This document shows, piece by piece, positions 1 through 7,212 of a stretch of 10,754 bases of DNA; the stretch's first letter is position 1; the number at the start of each line of letters is the position of its first letter. A program made the position numbers and the translations under genes. The stretch lies in the NCBI GenBank assembly GCA_937880545.1, contig CALFKA010000050.1, positions 1 to 10,754 of the forward strand. Direction: 5' to 3'. A model generated the notes under the pieces. It was given only the letters and a program-made list of their open reading frames with translations. It had not been told where the DNA came from and did no database searches. The stretch comes from an uncultured Clostridia bacterium (GTDB lineage Bacteria > Bacillota > Clostridia > Peptostreptococcales > Acidaminobacteraceae).

Positions 1-450
1 ATTTACCGACCAACCTTTGTATAGTCCTTACTGTAACTCCAATTTCATCTGCAAGTTCTTTAGCTATAAAATCGGAATTTTTAACTAGAAGCCCCAGAAC
101 CTTCTTTTCTATTTTGTTAACTTAACTTCTTTTCCAGTTTTATCATAATTATTTTCGATTTTTGATAGGACTTCCGGTATGGAACAGCGGATATAGTTTT
201 CATCTATTTCAAAAACATCGTTCCCATATTTGTCAATATTGGTGGGGTTCCGTGACCTGTGTGCTCAGTAAGATCCATCATAAAAACACTCTCACCAGTG
301 TCTCGTTCCTTGGCTTACTGACTCCTTTAAAAATATTTTTTCAGTCATGCCATTTGAAAGACCGCCATGTGAAAATATTTCTATCCTGTCGTTTGAACGT
401 TGATATTTGAGGCTCTGTAATCGTCCAGAAGAGTCGGATGAGTCAGCGCA
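1..450 (-). pseudogene. Decayed AlbA_2-type ATPase/HTH regulator remnant, runs off the left edge
   Basis: Joining minus-strand frames by eye gives the C-terminal half of a DNA-binding regulator of the AlbA_2 / HATPase_c_4 type. In order I read ALTH (about 450-439), WTITEPQISTF (427-395), NDRIEIFSHGGLS (from 393), PRNETLVRVF (313-284), MMDLTEHTGHG (281-249), DKYGNDVFEIDENYI (from 234) and a winged-helix tail with AKELADEIGVTVRTIQR (ending near the window edge). The family's usual signatures are the DRIEIFSPGGL-like block, PRN, TGHG, then YG...F...NYI, and all appear in the right order. At least five frame changes separate them, near 394, 313-316, 282-284, 235-245 and 111; the last looks like one lost base in an A-run, giving an in-frame TAG at 111-109. 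The gene cannot make an intact protein. It is AT-rich unlike the glg genes, suggesting acquired DNA. Its true end lies beyond position 1; upstream of about 450 the similarity fades. Confidence 0.72.
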
Positions 451-1020
451 AGAAATGTCCAGCTCTTAGCTATGACTGCGAGTGCACAGGCAGAGATCTC
501 TGCGACATTCCTTCCGTTCTTCGCATCCCAGTGCTCTCGATTCCCCGTCGTTTTCCTCCTTATGCTCCGGATAGTTACTAATGGAAGCGACTATATCGAA
601 AGAGAACCTCCGTTAAACGAGTCAATGCAAGAGTAGACAGCGAGTTGGGGTTGAGTGACAAGAAAGTGCGAAGTCGGAAGAAGCAGGAACTGTTTGTGGC
701 AGGAGGATTGTTCGTCATGCCGAGCTACGCGGTAGTCGCCGCGCGGAGGTTTCAGGAGCGGGAAGAGAAAATCGAAGCGCAAGGGCTGCGGTCTCAGCGC
801 CGAGTAGGCTGAAAAAAGACAACAGAAGAACGGAACAGGCCTCCACGAAGTCTCGTGAAACGAAGCTTTCTGAAGGGATAGAAGACAGAAAAAGAAAGGA
901 AAACCGGCTATAGCACTTCTTTTTAGAGGAAAGGGCTTGATAAAGGATGCCCTTTAGAAAGATAAAGTGATACATCGTAATAGCCTCCCGAACAAATTGG
1001 TTAGCTAAAAGGGTAAATAA
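451..1020. other. Stretch with no supportable gene; coding-like traces on the plus strand
   Basis: No reading frame here has both a start with a ribosome binding site and a recognisable product. Two adjacent plus-strand frames look somewhat coding-like. Frame 582-812 is open and encodes a basic protein with a short hydrophobic patch (LFVAGGLFVMPSYAVVAA, codons 690-743) followed by REEKIEAQGLRSQ, and stops with TGA at 810-812. The neighbouring frame continues about 809-913 as a Lys/Arg/Glu-rich tail. Together they could be one small membrane protein with a frameshift, but I do not recognise it. The overlapping minus-strand open frame at 715-1023 has no convincing features. Confidence 0.3.
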
Positions 1021-1022
1021 CA

Positions 1023-1046
1023 TGGTATGATATTGTGGTATATAAT
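1023..1046 (+). promoter_or_regulatory. Candidate -10 elements for the L25 gene
   Basis: TGGTATGAT at 1023-1031 fits an extended -10 (TGn plus 5 of 6 TATAAT bases), and a perfect TATAAT lies at 1041-1046. Neither has a good -35 at 16-18 bases. The first resembles the TGGTATAAT of the glg promoter in this window. Either would give a leader of roughly 30-45 bases before the ATG at 1080. The choice between them is inference. Confidence 0.4.
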
Positions 1047-1079
1047 GATAGTCAAAACCACTTGACCAGGAGGTTAATT

Positions 1080-1733
1080 ATGTCAAGAGCTTTCCTTGTT
1101 GCCCGTATCCGGGAAGAAAAAGGAAAAAGCAGCAATCAAGAACTTCGCAGAGAGGCCCGCATTCCCGCGGTTGTCTACGGAGGCAAAGAAGAGCCAACGC
1201 TCCTTAGCCTGGGCGAAGCCGAGACGCATCGTTTTCTCAACAGCCATCACGTGGGCTCCGCCCTCGACCTGGTGGTCGATGACGAGAAGACCTTCGTCCT
1301 TCTGAAGGATATGCAGACACACCCCGTGAGCCGCAAAGTCCTCCATATGGACTTCCAGCGACTGATGGCGGATGAGAAGATCAAGGTCAGCATTCCGATC
1401 TTCCTCACCGGTCTCGAACATGTACGTGACGATGCGATCGTCCAAGAGCTCCTGAGCGAGCTCGAGATCGAGACCTTCCCGCGCTACCTGATCGACTCTC
1501 TCACCTTGGATGTATCCGAGGCGGTTGTCGGTCACAGCATGAGTGTCGCAGATCTTCCCATCTTCAGTGATGAGAACTATACAGTTCTCACCTCTGCCGA
1601 CTCACTGATCTACAATGTCATTGAGCCGACCTACGAAGAGGAAGAAGCCGAAGAAGTCGATGAACTCGCCGAAGGTGTGGAAGAAGCCGTCGAAGAAGCT
1701 GCTGAAGAAGAGACCGTCGAAGAAGAAGAATAA
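1080..1733 (+). CDS. rplY: 50S ribosomal protein L25, CTC/TL5 form
   Basis: This 217-residue protein binds 5S rRNA in the large ribosomal subunit. Residues 1-92 are the L25 domain (start MSRAFLVARIREEKGKSS, then REARIPAVVYGG and the HMDFQRL block at 89-95). Residues about 98-185 form the second beta domain of the longer TL5/CTC version; CTC was named as a general stress protein in Bacillus subtilis. About 32 residues after that are almost all Glu, with Ala, Val and Asp. I chose ATG 1080 because AGGAGG lies at 1068-1073, six bases upstream; the in-frame ATG at 1035 has no such site and would add 15 atypical residues. The gene stands alone, is followed by a terminator and faces the ydbC-like gene. 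Family assignment is secure; the symbol ctc would serve equally. Confidence 0.95.
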   Translation: MSRAFLVARIREEKGKSSNQELRREARIPAVVYGGKEEPTLLSLGEAETHRFLNSHHVGSALDLVVDDEKTFVLLKDMQTHPVSRKVLHMDFQRLMADEKIKVSIPIFLTGLEHVRDDAIVQELLSELEIETFPRYLIDSLTLDVSEAVVGHSMSVADLPIFSDENYTVLTSADSLIYNVIEPTYEEEEAEEVDELAEGVEEAVEEAAEEETVEEEE

Positions 1734-1751
1734 ATATTTTTTCGTCGAAGT

Positions 1752-1777
1752 GCCTGCCTATGCAGGCTTTCTTCTTT
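1752..1777 (+). terminator. Rho-independent terminator of the L25 gene
   Basis: A six-base stem GCCTGC (1752-1757) and GCAGGC (1762-1767) closes a four-base loop and is followed by TTTCTTCTTTT. It lies 18 bases after the L25 stop. On the minus strand the hairpin is not followed by T residues, so it works in one direction. Confidence 0.8.
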
Positions 1778-1783
1778 TGGAGA

Positions 1784-1827
1784 GTAAGAGGCCGCAGCCT
1801 CCCATATTGGGAATTCTGCGGCCTTAC
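1784..1827 (-). terminator. Long hairpin at the end of the ydbC-like gene
   Basis: GGCCGCAG (1790-1797) pairs perfectly with CTGCGGCC (1816-1823). GTAA/TTAC flanks extend the stem across a two-base bulge, and an inner CCCA/TGGG stem fills the loop. The TAA of the minus-strand gene (1826-1824) lies in the outer arm. The minus-strand sequence after the stem is pyrimidine-rich but not a clean T-run, so terminator function is probable rather than certain. It may also block read-through from the convergent L25 gene. Confidence 0.5.
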
Positions 1828-2039
1828 TTGACTTTTGAGATAAATCCCGCCAGAGCAGAGAGTTCCTCTTTACTCAAGCGAACGCCCTTACTCATCCTCT
1901 TATGGTCCGGACTCCATTCCCTCAGATCATATTTGGGAAGGCCTCCGAAGCTGACGAGGTTGAGCTCTTTGGTCCAGCCTCCCTCACTTCGACTGATGAC
2001 GCCCAGATGCTCTACAATCTCACAGGAAAATTGACTCAT
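1824..2039 (-). CDS. YdbC-family PC4-like single-stranded-DNA-binding protein
   Basis: This 71-residue protein matches the small bacterial YdbC family, which shares the fold of the eukaryotic transcription coactivator PC4/p15. Family signatures visible are the opening beta strands (CEIVEHLGVIS), GWTKELNLVSFGG at 21-33, PKYDLREWSPDH at 35-46, and a C-terminal helix MSKGVRLSKEELSAL at 49-63. Known members bind single-stranded DNA or RNA; the cellular role is poorly defined. The ATG at 2039 is preceded by AAGGAGG (2050-2044), the same bases that can pair with an upstream CCTCCTT. It follows deoD on the same strand after 74 bases that hold a probable terminator, so it is likely expressed partly on its own. 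Length is normal for the family. Confidence 0.88.
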   Translation of the reverse strand: MSQFSCEIVEHLGVISRSEGGWTKELNLVSFGGLPKYDLREWSPDHKRMSKGVRLSKEELSALAGFISKVK

Positions 2040-2043
2040 ATTC

Positions 2044-2069
2044 CCTCCTTTGCCATCAGTATAAGGAGG
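2044..2069 (-). promoter_or_regulatory. Hairpin able to hide the ydbC-like ribosome binding site; internal -10 in its loop region
   Basis: On the transcript, CCTCCTT (2069-2063) is a perfect complement of the ribosome binding site AAGGAGG (2050-2044), with a 12-base loop. The 5' arm also resembles the anti-Shine-Dalgarno end of 16S rRNA. A TATACT (2063-2058) overlaps the edge of that arm and could be a -10. A transcript started from it would lack the occluding arm and have a free binding site. The pairing is seen; regulation is inferred. Confidence 0.4.
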
Positions 2070-2105
2070 AAAAAGAAAGAAGGAAGACTTGGGCAGAAGT
2101 TTTCC
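2070..2105 (-). terminator. Probable terminator after deoD
   Basis: On the minus strand GGAAAACTT (2105-2097), a six-base loop, and AAGTCTTCC (2090-2082) form a nine-base stem with one A/C mismatch. It is followed by TTCTTTCTTTTT (2081-2070). It starts 8 bases after the deoD stop. The stem is AT-rich, so some read-through into the ydbC-like gene is likely. Confidence 0.55.
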
Positions 2106-2113
2106 TTACTGGT

Positions 2114-2812
2114 TTATAAGTTAAGAGCGATCTCCATCATATTGGTAAAGCTCTTTTCCCTCTCTTCAGAGGTTGTCTGCTCGGACGTGACAAGGGAGTC
2201 GGACACGGTGCATATGGCCAGTGCCTGTACCTTGAACTTGGCGGCGAGTGTCAGAAGCTCGGCGGCTTCCATCTCCACACCCAGGACACCGTATTCGGCA
2301 AAGCGGAAGACATCTTCTCCCGTCTCATCGTAGAAGAAGTCGCTGCTCAAAAGACTTCCGACATGATAGGTCACTCCCATCTCTCTGGCGAGATGAACAG
2401 CTTTTTCCGCTAGTTCAAAGCTCGCTGTGGGGGCATAGGTGTGCCCGAAGAAGCGGCGCTCGATCATCTTCGAGTTACTGGCGGCACTAATGCCGATGAT
2501 AACGTCATAGAGTTTGACATGCTCTTGCAAACTGCCACAGCTGCCAACACGCACAAGTTTCTTCGCGCCATAGACATTAATGAGTTCGTGATAGTAAATG
2601 CCGGCAGAAGGCATGCCCATGCCGCTACCCTGTACGGATACGCGCTTTCCTTTATAGGTGCCTGTATAGCCGTACATCCCTCGCACCTGGTTATAACAGA
2701 AAGCATCTTCCAAAAATGTGTCTGCGATAAATTTTGCTCGCAGCGGGTCCCCCGGAAGGAGGACGAGTTCAGCGATATCGCCGGGTTTTGCCTCGATGTG
2801 ATAGTGTCCCAT
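2114..2812 (-). CDS. deoD: Purine nucleoside phosphorylase, DeoD type
   Basis: This cytoplasmic enzyme splits purine (deoxy)ribonucleosides with phosphate into free base and (deoxy)ribose-1-phosphate. At 232 residues it has the usual length of the hexameric class. Active-site residues known from the E. coli enzyme are in place: His5, the LPGDPLRA phosphate loop with Gly21 and Arg25, Arg44 in NQVRGM, GSGMGMPS at 62-69, Arg88 and Ser91 in RVGSCG, Glu180-Met181-Glu182 for the sugar, Asp205 in TVSDS for the base, and Arg218. It should be fully active. The ATG at 2812 lies three bases after the pullulanase stop, and its binding site AAAGGA lies in the pullulanase's last codons, so translation is probably coupled. 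Its place at the end of a glycogen operon is unusual; a shared role in handling sugar-1-phosphates is my inference. Confidence 0.95.
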   Translation of the reverse strand: MGHYHIEAKPGDIAELVLLPGDPLRAKFIADTFLEDAFCYNQVRGMYGYTGTYKGKRVSVQGSGMGMPSAGIYYHELINVYGAKKLVRVGSCGSLQEHVKLYDVIIGISAASNSKMIERRFFGHTYAPTASFELAEKAVHLAREMGVTYHVGSLLSSDFFYDETGEDVFRFAEYGVLGVEMEAAELLTLAAKFKVQALAICTVSDSLVTSEQTTSEEREKSFTNMMEIALNL

Positions 2813-2815
2813 ATA

Positions 2816-4645
2816 CTATTCCTTTCTTCGTTTGACCAGCACGATGCTGGAGACGGGTGAGACGGTGGTGATCATCTTACGGATTCCCTCGCTATAAAAA
2901 GTCCCTTCCTCGACGAGCAACTCCATCCCCTTTGTATCGTGAGAAAGGGCGCGGACCTGTGAGGTGGGATTGTGGGCGATGAGGACGCTCTCGTACGGTC
3001 CTTGCGTCAGTTCGAGTGTATAGGCAATGATCCAGTCGCTGTAGAGGAAGACGAGGTGTTCACGGATCTCCTCTGCATTGTAGTGGCTGAAAGCTCCGAT
3101 CCGCTTTCTCAGAGATATCAGTTGGCGAACATATTCACAGACATCTCTCCAACGGAGTTTGTCTCCCCAGCGGATGCGATTAATATCATCGGGAAGATTG
3201 TAGGAATCTTTATTCATGAACTTCGTGCGCATAAACTCCGTACCGGCATGAAAAAAAGGAATGCCAAAAGATAATAGAAGAATGGCGAAGGCGAGTTTTG
3301 TGCGCCTGGCGATCATGGTATCACCCTCCTGGGTCGACCACTTGAGTTTGTCGTAGAGGATGAGATTGTCGTGGGAGGAGTGATAGTTGATAGATTCCCA
3401 AGGCTCCTGTGTAAAACCATAGAGCTGGGGGCTAAATGAAATGCTTCCGGCGATCCCTGTCAGCGTGCCGTTTCTCCCCTGGATATTTTCCTGGATATAG
3501 CCTCGCGTGGTATCGTCATTTCCACCCTTCATCGCATTTCGGAAGTCGTCATTGAAAAGGGAGAAGTTCTTGCCTCTTTGTGTTCCTTTGAGAGTCATCT
3601 CCTGTAGAGGCAGAGCGCTCGCAGCACCACCCCAAGGCTCACCGTAGAGCAGAATATGGGGATTGACTTTGCGAAGCTCATGTACCAACTCCTTTGAAAA
3701 GTCGATGTCCATCAGACCCCACAGATCAAAGCGGAAGCCATCCACCTGAAACTCTCTGGCAAAATACAACAAACTTTCTTTGATGAGCCGGCGTACCATC
3801 GGCTTTTGGGTGTCGAGCTCATTGCCGACACCGGAGCCATTAGTATACGCCCCCTGACTCATCCGATAAAAATACCCCGGAGCGACTTTTTCATAGACAG
3901 AATCCTCCAGGCGATACGTGTGATTGTAGACGACATCCATGACAAGCCCCAGACCCTTTTTATGGAGGTGCTGGATCAGGCATTTCAGCTCTCTCGCTCG
4001 GGCATGGGGATCTGTCCTGTCGACAGCATAACTCCCCTCGATCGCAAAGTAATACTCCGGATCATAACCCCAATTGAATTGATCTTTCGTCTCGTCGACT
4101 GTCAAAAAGTCTTGGATAGGCAACAGGTGCAGATGGGTGACTCCAAGTTCAACTAAGTGGTCAGTTCCCACCGCCATGCCATCGAGCGTCTTTTCTTCCG
4201 TCAGACCGAGAAGTCTTCCCGGCCAGGTAAAACCCGCTCCCGGATCCATCGTCATGTCGCGCACATGCGCCTCATAGATGATTGCTTCCCGGTATGGAAG
4301 ATGAGGTCTCAGATGTTCTAAAAAGCCTTCAGGAATCGTTCTCGCCGGATCAATGACGGCAGCGGAAGTGGAATTGAGAGAGAGTCCCTTTGCATAGGGG
4401 TCGACGATCTCAAACTCCCCCGCCTCACTTCTGAGCAGGTAGTTATAGTATCTTCCGGCCAGATCTCCCGGCACATAGGTATGGAATGTGCCGTCGTCTT
4501 CCGCTTCCATGGGGAATTCACCACTCTCGCGGCTCCCGTGCAGCAGAAGTGTTACGTTCTGTGCTGCAGGAGCCCACAGGACAAACGTCGTGCCCTCCGG
4601 TGTATAGAGGGCGCCGAGGGGGCGGTCAGTAGCAGGATACATCAT
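2816..4645 (-). CDS. pulA: Type I pullulanase (glycogen debranching enzyme, GH13)
   Basis: A 609-residue hydrolase of alpha-1,6 branches in glycogen, pullulan or limit dextrins. It has an N-terminal CBM48 beta domain (about 8-95, FVLWAPAAQNVTLLL), a GH13 barrel (about 120-510) and a C-terminal beta domain. The type I pullulanase signature, normally YNWGYDP, reads FNWGYDP at 190-196. Catalytic residues are Asp307 (DGFRFD), Glu336 (LLYGEPWGG) and the stabilising Asp426 (SSHDN). DVVYNHT at 237-243 is the first conserved GH13 region. No signal peptide or anchor is present, so it acts inside the cell, fitting turnover of the cell's own glycogen. The start ATG at 4645 overlaps the glgA TGA in an ATGA. 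GlgX-type isoamylases are the main alternative, but the NWGYDP motif and CBM48 layout favour pullulanase. Confidence 0.93.
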   Translation of the reverse strand: MMYPATDRPLGALYTPEGTTFVLWAPAAQNVTLLLHGSRESGEFPMEAEDDGTFHTYVPGDLAGRYYNYLLRSEAGEFEIVDPYAKGLSLNSTSAAVIDPARTIPEGFLEHLRPHLPYREAIIYEAHVRDMTMDPGAGFTWPGRLLGLTEEKTLDGMAVGTDHLVELGVTHLHLLPIQDFLTVDETKDQFNWGYDPEYYFAIEGSYAVDRTDPHARARELKCLIQHLHKKGLGLVMDVVYNHTYRLEDSVYEKVAPGYFYRMSQGAYTNGSGVGNELDTQKPMVRRLIKESLLYFAREFQVDGFRFDLWGLMDIDFSKELVHELRKVNPHILLYGEPWGGAASALPLQEMTLKGTQRGKNFSLFNDDFRNAMKGGNDDTTRGYIQENIQGRNGTLTGIAGSISFSPQLYGFTQEPWESINYHSSHDNLILYDKLKWSTQEGDTMIARRTKLAFAILLLSFGIPFFHAGTEFMRTKFMNKDSYNLPDDINRIRWGDKLRWRDVCEYVRQLISLRKRIGAFSHYNAEEIREHLVFLYSDWIIAYTLELTQGPYESVLIAHNPTSQVRALSHDTKGMELLVEEGTFYSEGIRKMITTVSPVSSIVLVKRRKE

Positions 4646-6078
4646 TGACTGCTCAGCTCCTCATACAGAAGGGCGTATTGTTCGGCCGAACTCTCCCAGC
4701 TGTAATCTCTCTCCATCGCCTGTGTGATGATCCGTTTCCATGCTCCCGGGTGATTATTGTAATAATAGAGAGCATCTTTAATGGTAAAGAGGAGTTCATG
4801 GGCGTTGTAGTTCTGGAAAGCAAAGCCCGTGCCCTCTCCTGTAAAGCGGTTATAGGGAATGACCGTATCAGCTAGCCCACCGGTTTTTCTGACAACAGGT
4901 ACCGTGCCGTAGCGCATCGCAATCAACTGCCCCAGTCCACACGGTTCAAAGCGCGAGGGCATGAGGAAGATATCAGCGGCTGCGTAGATTTTCTTTGCCA
5001 GGGACTCGCTGAAGAAGATATTGGCGCTCGCCTTGCCTCTGTAGCGATGGGAAAAGTCCAGGAACTGGTTTTCAATCTCATTATTGCCGCTCCCCAGGAG
5101 GACAAATTGCACATTCTCCTCCATCAATTCATCAAAGATAAAAGCGAGAAGATCGAGTCCCTTCTGGGTGGTCAGCCGACTGATGACGCTGAGGAGCGGT
5201 ACATCCGGATCGTCTTGAAGACCCAGGAGTTTCTGGAGCTCTACTTTGTTCTTTTTCTTCTTTTCTATATGATTGATATCGTAGTTACTGAAAATATCAG
5301 AGTCCGTCTCCGGATTGTAGTAATGCATATCTATTCCGTTGACAATGCCACGAATACTGTCGGTCCTGTGTAAAATCAAAGAGTGCAAGCCTTCGCTATA
5401 GTAGGCATATTGAAGCTCGGAGGCATAGGTCTGTGAGACGGTTGTGATATAGTCTGCCAGACTTAGGCCCGCCTTTAGGAAATTGATATTTCCGAAATGC
5501 TCCATCTTGTCATAGCTGAAGTACTCGTCCCCGAGTCCCAAGTAGTCCTTGAGCACACTATAGGGAAAGATTCCCTGATACTTGAGGTTGTGGATCGTAA
5601 AGATGGTGCGCGTCTTTTCAAAGCCCGGCTGATGAGCATAGAATTCCTTGAAAAGTGCAGCCGACGCACCGGTGTGCCAGTCATTTAAATGGATGATGTC
5701 GGGATAGAACTCTTCACGGAGTAAGAGATCGAGGATCGCCCGGTCATAGAAAGAGAATCGCTCTCCGTCATCTAAAAATCCATAGAGACCATTTCTCGCA
5801 AAGTAGTACTCATTGTCTATGAAGTAGTACAGTACGCCTTCGTATCGGTACGAAAAGACGCCCGCGTACTGGTGCACAATGGGCATCTCGACATAGAAAT
5901 TGTATTTATAGGTAAATTCTTTTCTCAGCTGATGGCTGATACTGGAGTAGAGCGGAAGAACGACGCGTACATCGTGTCCCATGCGGGCCAGCTGACGGGG
6001 CAGCGCTGCGGCGACATCGCCCAGACCTCCGCTCTTGGCAAAAGGTTCCGCTTCACTGGCAGCAAAGTAAATCTTCAT
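4642..6078 (-). CDS. glgA: Glycogen synthase (ADP-glucose dependent, GT5)
   Basis: Transfers glucose from ADP-glucose to the non-reducing end of an alpha-1,4-glucan. The 478-residue length is standard. The N-terminal Rossmann domain starts MKIYFAASEAEPFAKSGGLG, with Lys15 in the KxGG ADP-glucose loop, then HLNDWHT at 130-136 and TIHNLKYQG at 161-169. The C-terminal domain carries SRLTTQKG (Arg301, Lys306 contact the nucleotide sugar) and the catalytic Glu378 in EPCGLGQ. The ATG at 6078 overlaps the glgD stop as ATGA, with GGAG at 6092-6089, a rather long 10 bases away, so coupling to glgD translation is likely. Its own stop overlaps the pullulanase start. Nothing is missing; it should be active. 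Confidence 0.97.
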   Translation of the reverse strand: MKIYFAASEAEPFAKSGGLGDVAAALPRQLARMGHDVRVVLPLYSSISHQLRKEFTYKYNFYVEMPIVHQYAGVFSYRYEGVLYYFIDNEYYFARNGLYGFLDDGERFSFYDRAILDLLLREEFYPDIIHLNDWHTGASAALFKEFYAHQPGFEKTRTIFTIHNLKYQGIFPYSVLKDYLGLGDEYFSYDKMEHFGNINFLKAGLSLADYITTVSQTYASELQYAYYSEGLHSLILHRTDSIRGIVNGIDMHYYNPETDSDIFSNYDINHIEKKKKNKVELQKLLGLQDDPDVPLLSVISRLTTQKGLDLLAFIFDELMEENVQFVLLGSGNNEIENQFLDFSHRYRGKASANIFFSESLAKKIYAAADIFLMPSRFEPCGLGQLIAMRYGTVPVVRKTGGLADTVIPYNRFTGEGTGFAFQNYNAHELLFTIKDALYYYNNHPGAWKRIITQAMERDYSWESSAEQYALLYEELSSQ

Positions 6079-7199
6079 CGGATGCTCGCTCCTTTACTGA
6101 TGACATACGGAAGACCGCCGTCACCCATCAGCACCTTTCCGCTTCCAATGTGGACAAATTTATCGATGATACAGTAGTTCATGTTGGCGCGCGAGGAAAT
6201 TTGCGTGTCTTGAAAGACGATGGAGTTGCGCACCACGGCTCCTCTTCCGATATGCACGTCGCGGAAGATGATGGAGTTTTCCACTGTGCCCTCGATCACA
6301 CAGCCATTGGCGATCAGTGAGTTATTGACTTCACTGCCGGTGGCATAGAGGGTCGACGGAGCGTCTTTGACCTTTGTATAGATCTTTCCGTTTTTGTAGA
6401 AAAGATACTGTGCATAGATAGGGTCGAGAATCGTCAGAGAGGCGTTGTAGTACTGCTGGATGGAATGAATCGGAAGAATATCTACATCCACTGTGTACGT
6501 ATCGACTTTGTAGTCGCTGAGGCGAGAGATGATCGCTTTTTTGAGATATGGCTCAACGCCTTCTTCAATCGTCTCATGGACAATGCGCAAAAAGACCGAT
6601 TTTTTCATCAAAAACATCTCGATGGAGAGATCAAAATTGTTCTGATTGCCTAGGTTTCTCCCGATCGAATAAGTGCCGTTACGCTTCTGAATGATGTCCA
6701 TCCCTAATAGATCGATGCGCATTCTCCCCTGTCGAATGCGGCGGGTGAGGACAGTGATATCGTTGCCTTTTTTTACATGTTCTTCATAAGCGGGGCGAAA
6801 GTCGATATTGCCGATGTAGTTACTTCGGGTGAGTAGAATGTGATCTTTTTTCAGTGAAGCAAAGTGGGCGAGATTGCTGCGAACGATCGGGATATCCCCT
6901 ATGGAGATCAGGTTAGAGTCAGGTTCGAGATCCGGGTAGAGCATGCGAAGACCCCCGGTCTTTCTATCGAGGTCCCAGTCTTTTCCCGGCCCGATGTGGT
7001 CATTTAGTGAGTGAAACTTATTTTTTACGATCAGCGAGATCGAGTCGATCCCGGAATTGACCATGTTGGAGAGCATGAAGTCGATCAGACGATAGCGACC
7101 GGCAAAGGGGACGGTGGCCAGTGGCCGGTTCATCGTCAGTTCGCGGATATATTCCTCCCGCTCCCCGAGATTGATGATGCCCTGCAAATTGATACTCAC
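6075..7199 (-). CDS. glgD: GlgD, regulatory subunit-like partner of ADP-glucose pyrophosphorylase
   Basis: A 374-residue homologue of GlgC found in Firmicutes, where studied GlgC/GlgD pairs form a more active mixed enzyme. Residues 1-245 are the nucleotidyltransferase fold, and the rest is a left-handed beta helix with hexapeptide repeats (NSLIANGCVIEGTV, HIGRGAVVRNSIV). The nucleotide loop GGxGxRL is absent: the start reads INLQGIINLGEREE. Where GlgC has SGDHIYKMD, this protein has TRSNYIGNID, so the metal-binding Asp is lost. It is therefore expected to be non-catalytic. I chose GTG at 7199 because AGGAGG is five bases upstream and the protein then starts like other GlgD; the in-frame ATG at 7259 lies inside glgC. 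It starts 10 bases after glgC and its stop overlaps glgA by ATGA. Confidence 0.93.
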   Translation of the reverse strand: MSINLQGIINLGEREEYIRELTMNRPLATVPFAGRYRLIDFMLSNMVNSGIDSISLIVKNKFHSLNDHIGPGKDWDLDRKTGGLRMLYPDLEPDSNLISIGDIPIVRSNLAHFASLKKDHILLTRSNYIGNIDFRPAYEEHVKKGNDITVLTRRIRQGRMRIDLLGMDIIQKRNGTYSIGRNLGNQNNFDLSIEMFLMKKSVFLRIVHETIEEGVEPYLKKAIISRLSDYKVDTYTVDVDILPIHSIQQYYNASLTILDPIYAQYLFYKNGKIYTKVKDAPSTLYATGSEVNNSLIANGCVIEGTVENSIIFRDVHIGRGAVVRNSIVFQDTQISSRANMNYCIIDKFVHIGSGKVLMGDGGLPYVISKGASIR

Positions 7200-7212
7200 A
7201 ACTGCCTCCTTA
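7200..7212 (-). promoter_or_regulatory. Ribosome binding site deciding the glgD GTG start
   Basis: The minus strand reads TAAGGAGGCAGTT and then GTG. The TAA is the glgC stop (7212-7210), directly followed by the Shine-Dalgarno site, with a five-base spacer to the GTG at 7199. The tight arrangement suggests ribosomes ending glgC can restart on glgD. Confidence 0.8.

Noticed and set aside
162..410. An 82-codon plus-strand frame
   Set aside because: It is the antisense shadow of the decayed AlbA_2-type gene.
715..1023. A 102-codon minus-strand frame with hydrophobic Phe/Leu/Ser-rich residues
   Set aside because: No ribosome site or recognisable family; such composition is expected opposite a purine-rich strand.
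1083..1535. A 150-codon minus-strand frame across L25
   Set aside because: It is antisense to a clearly conserved ribosomal protein gene and shows no motif.
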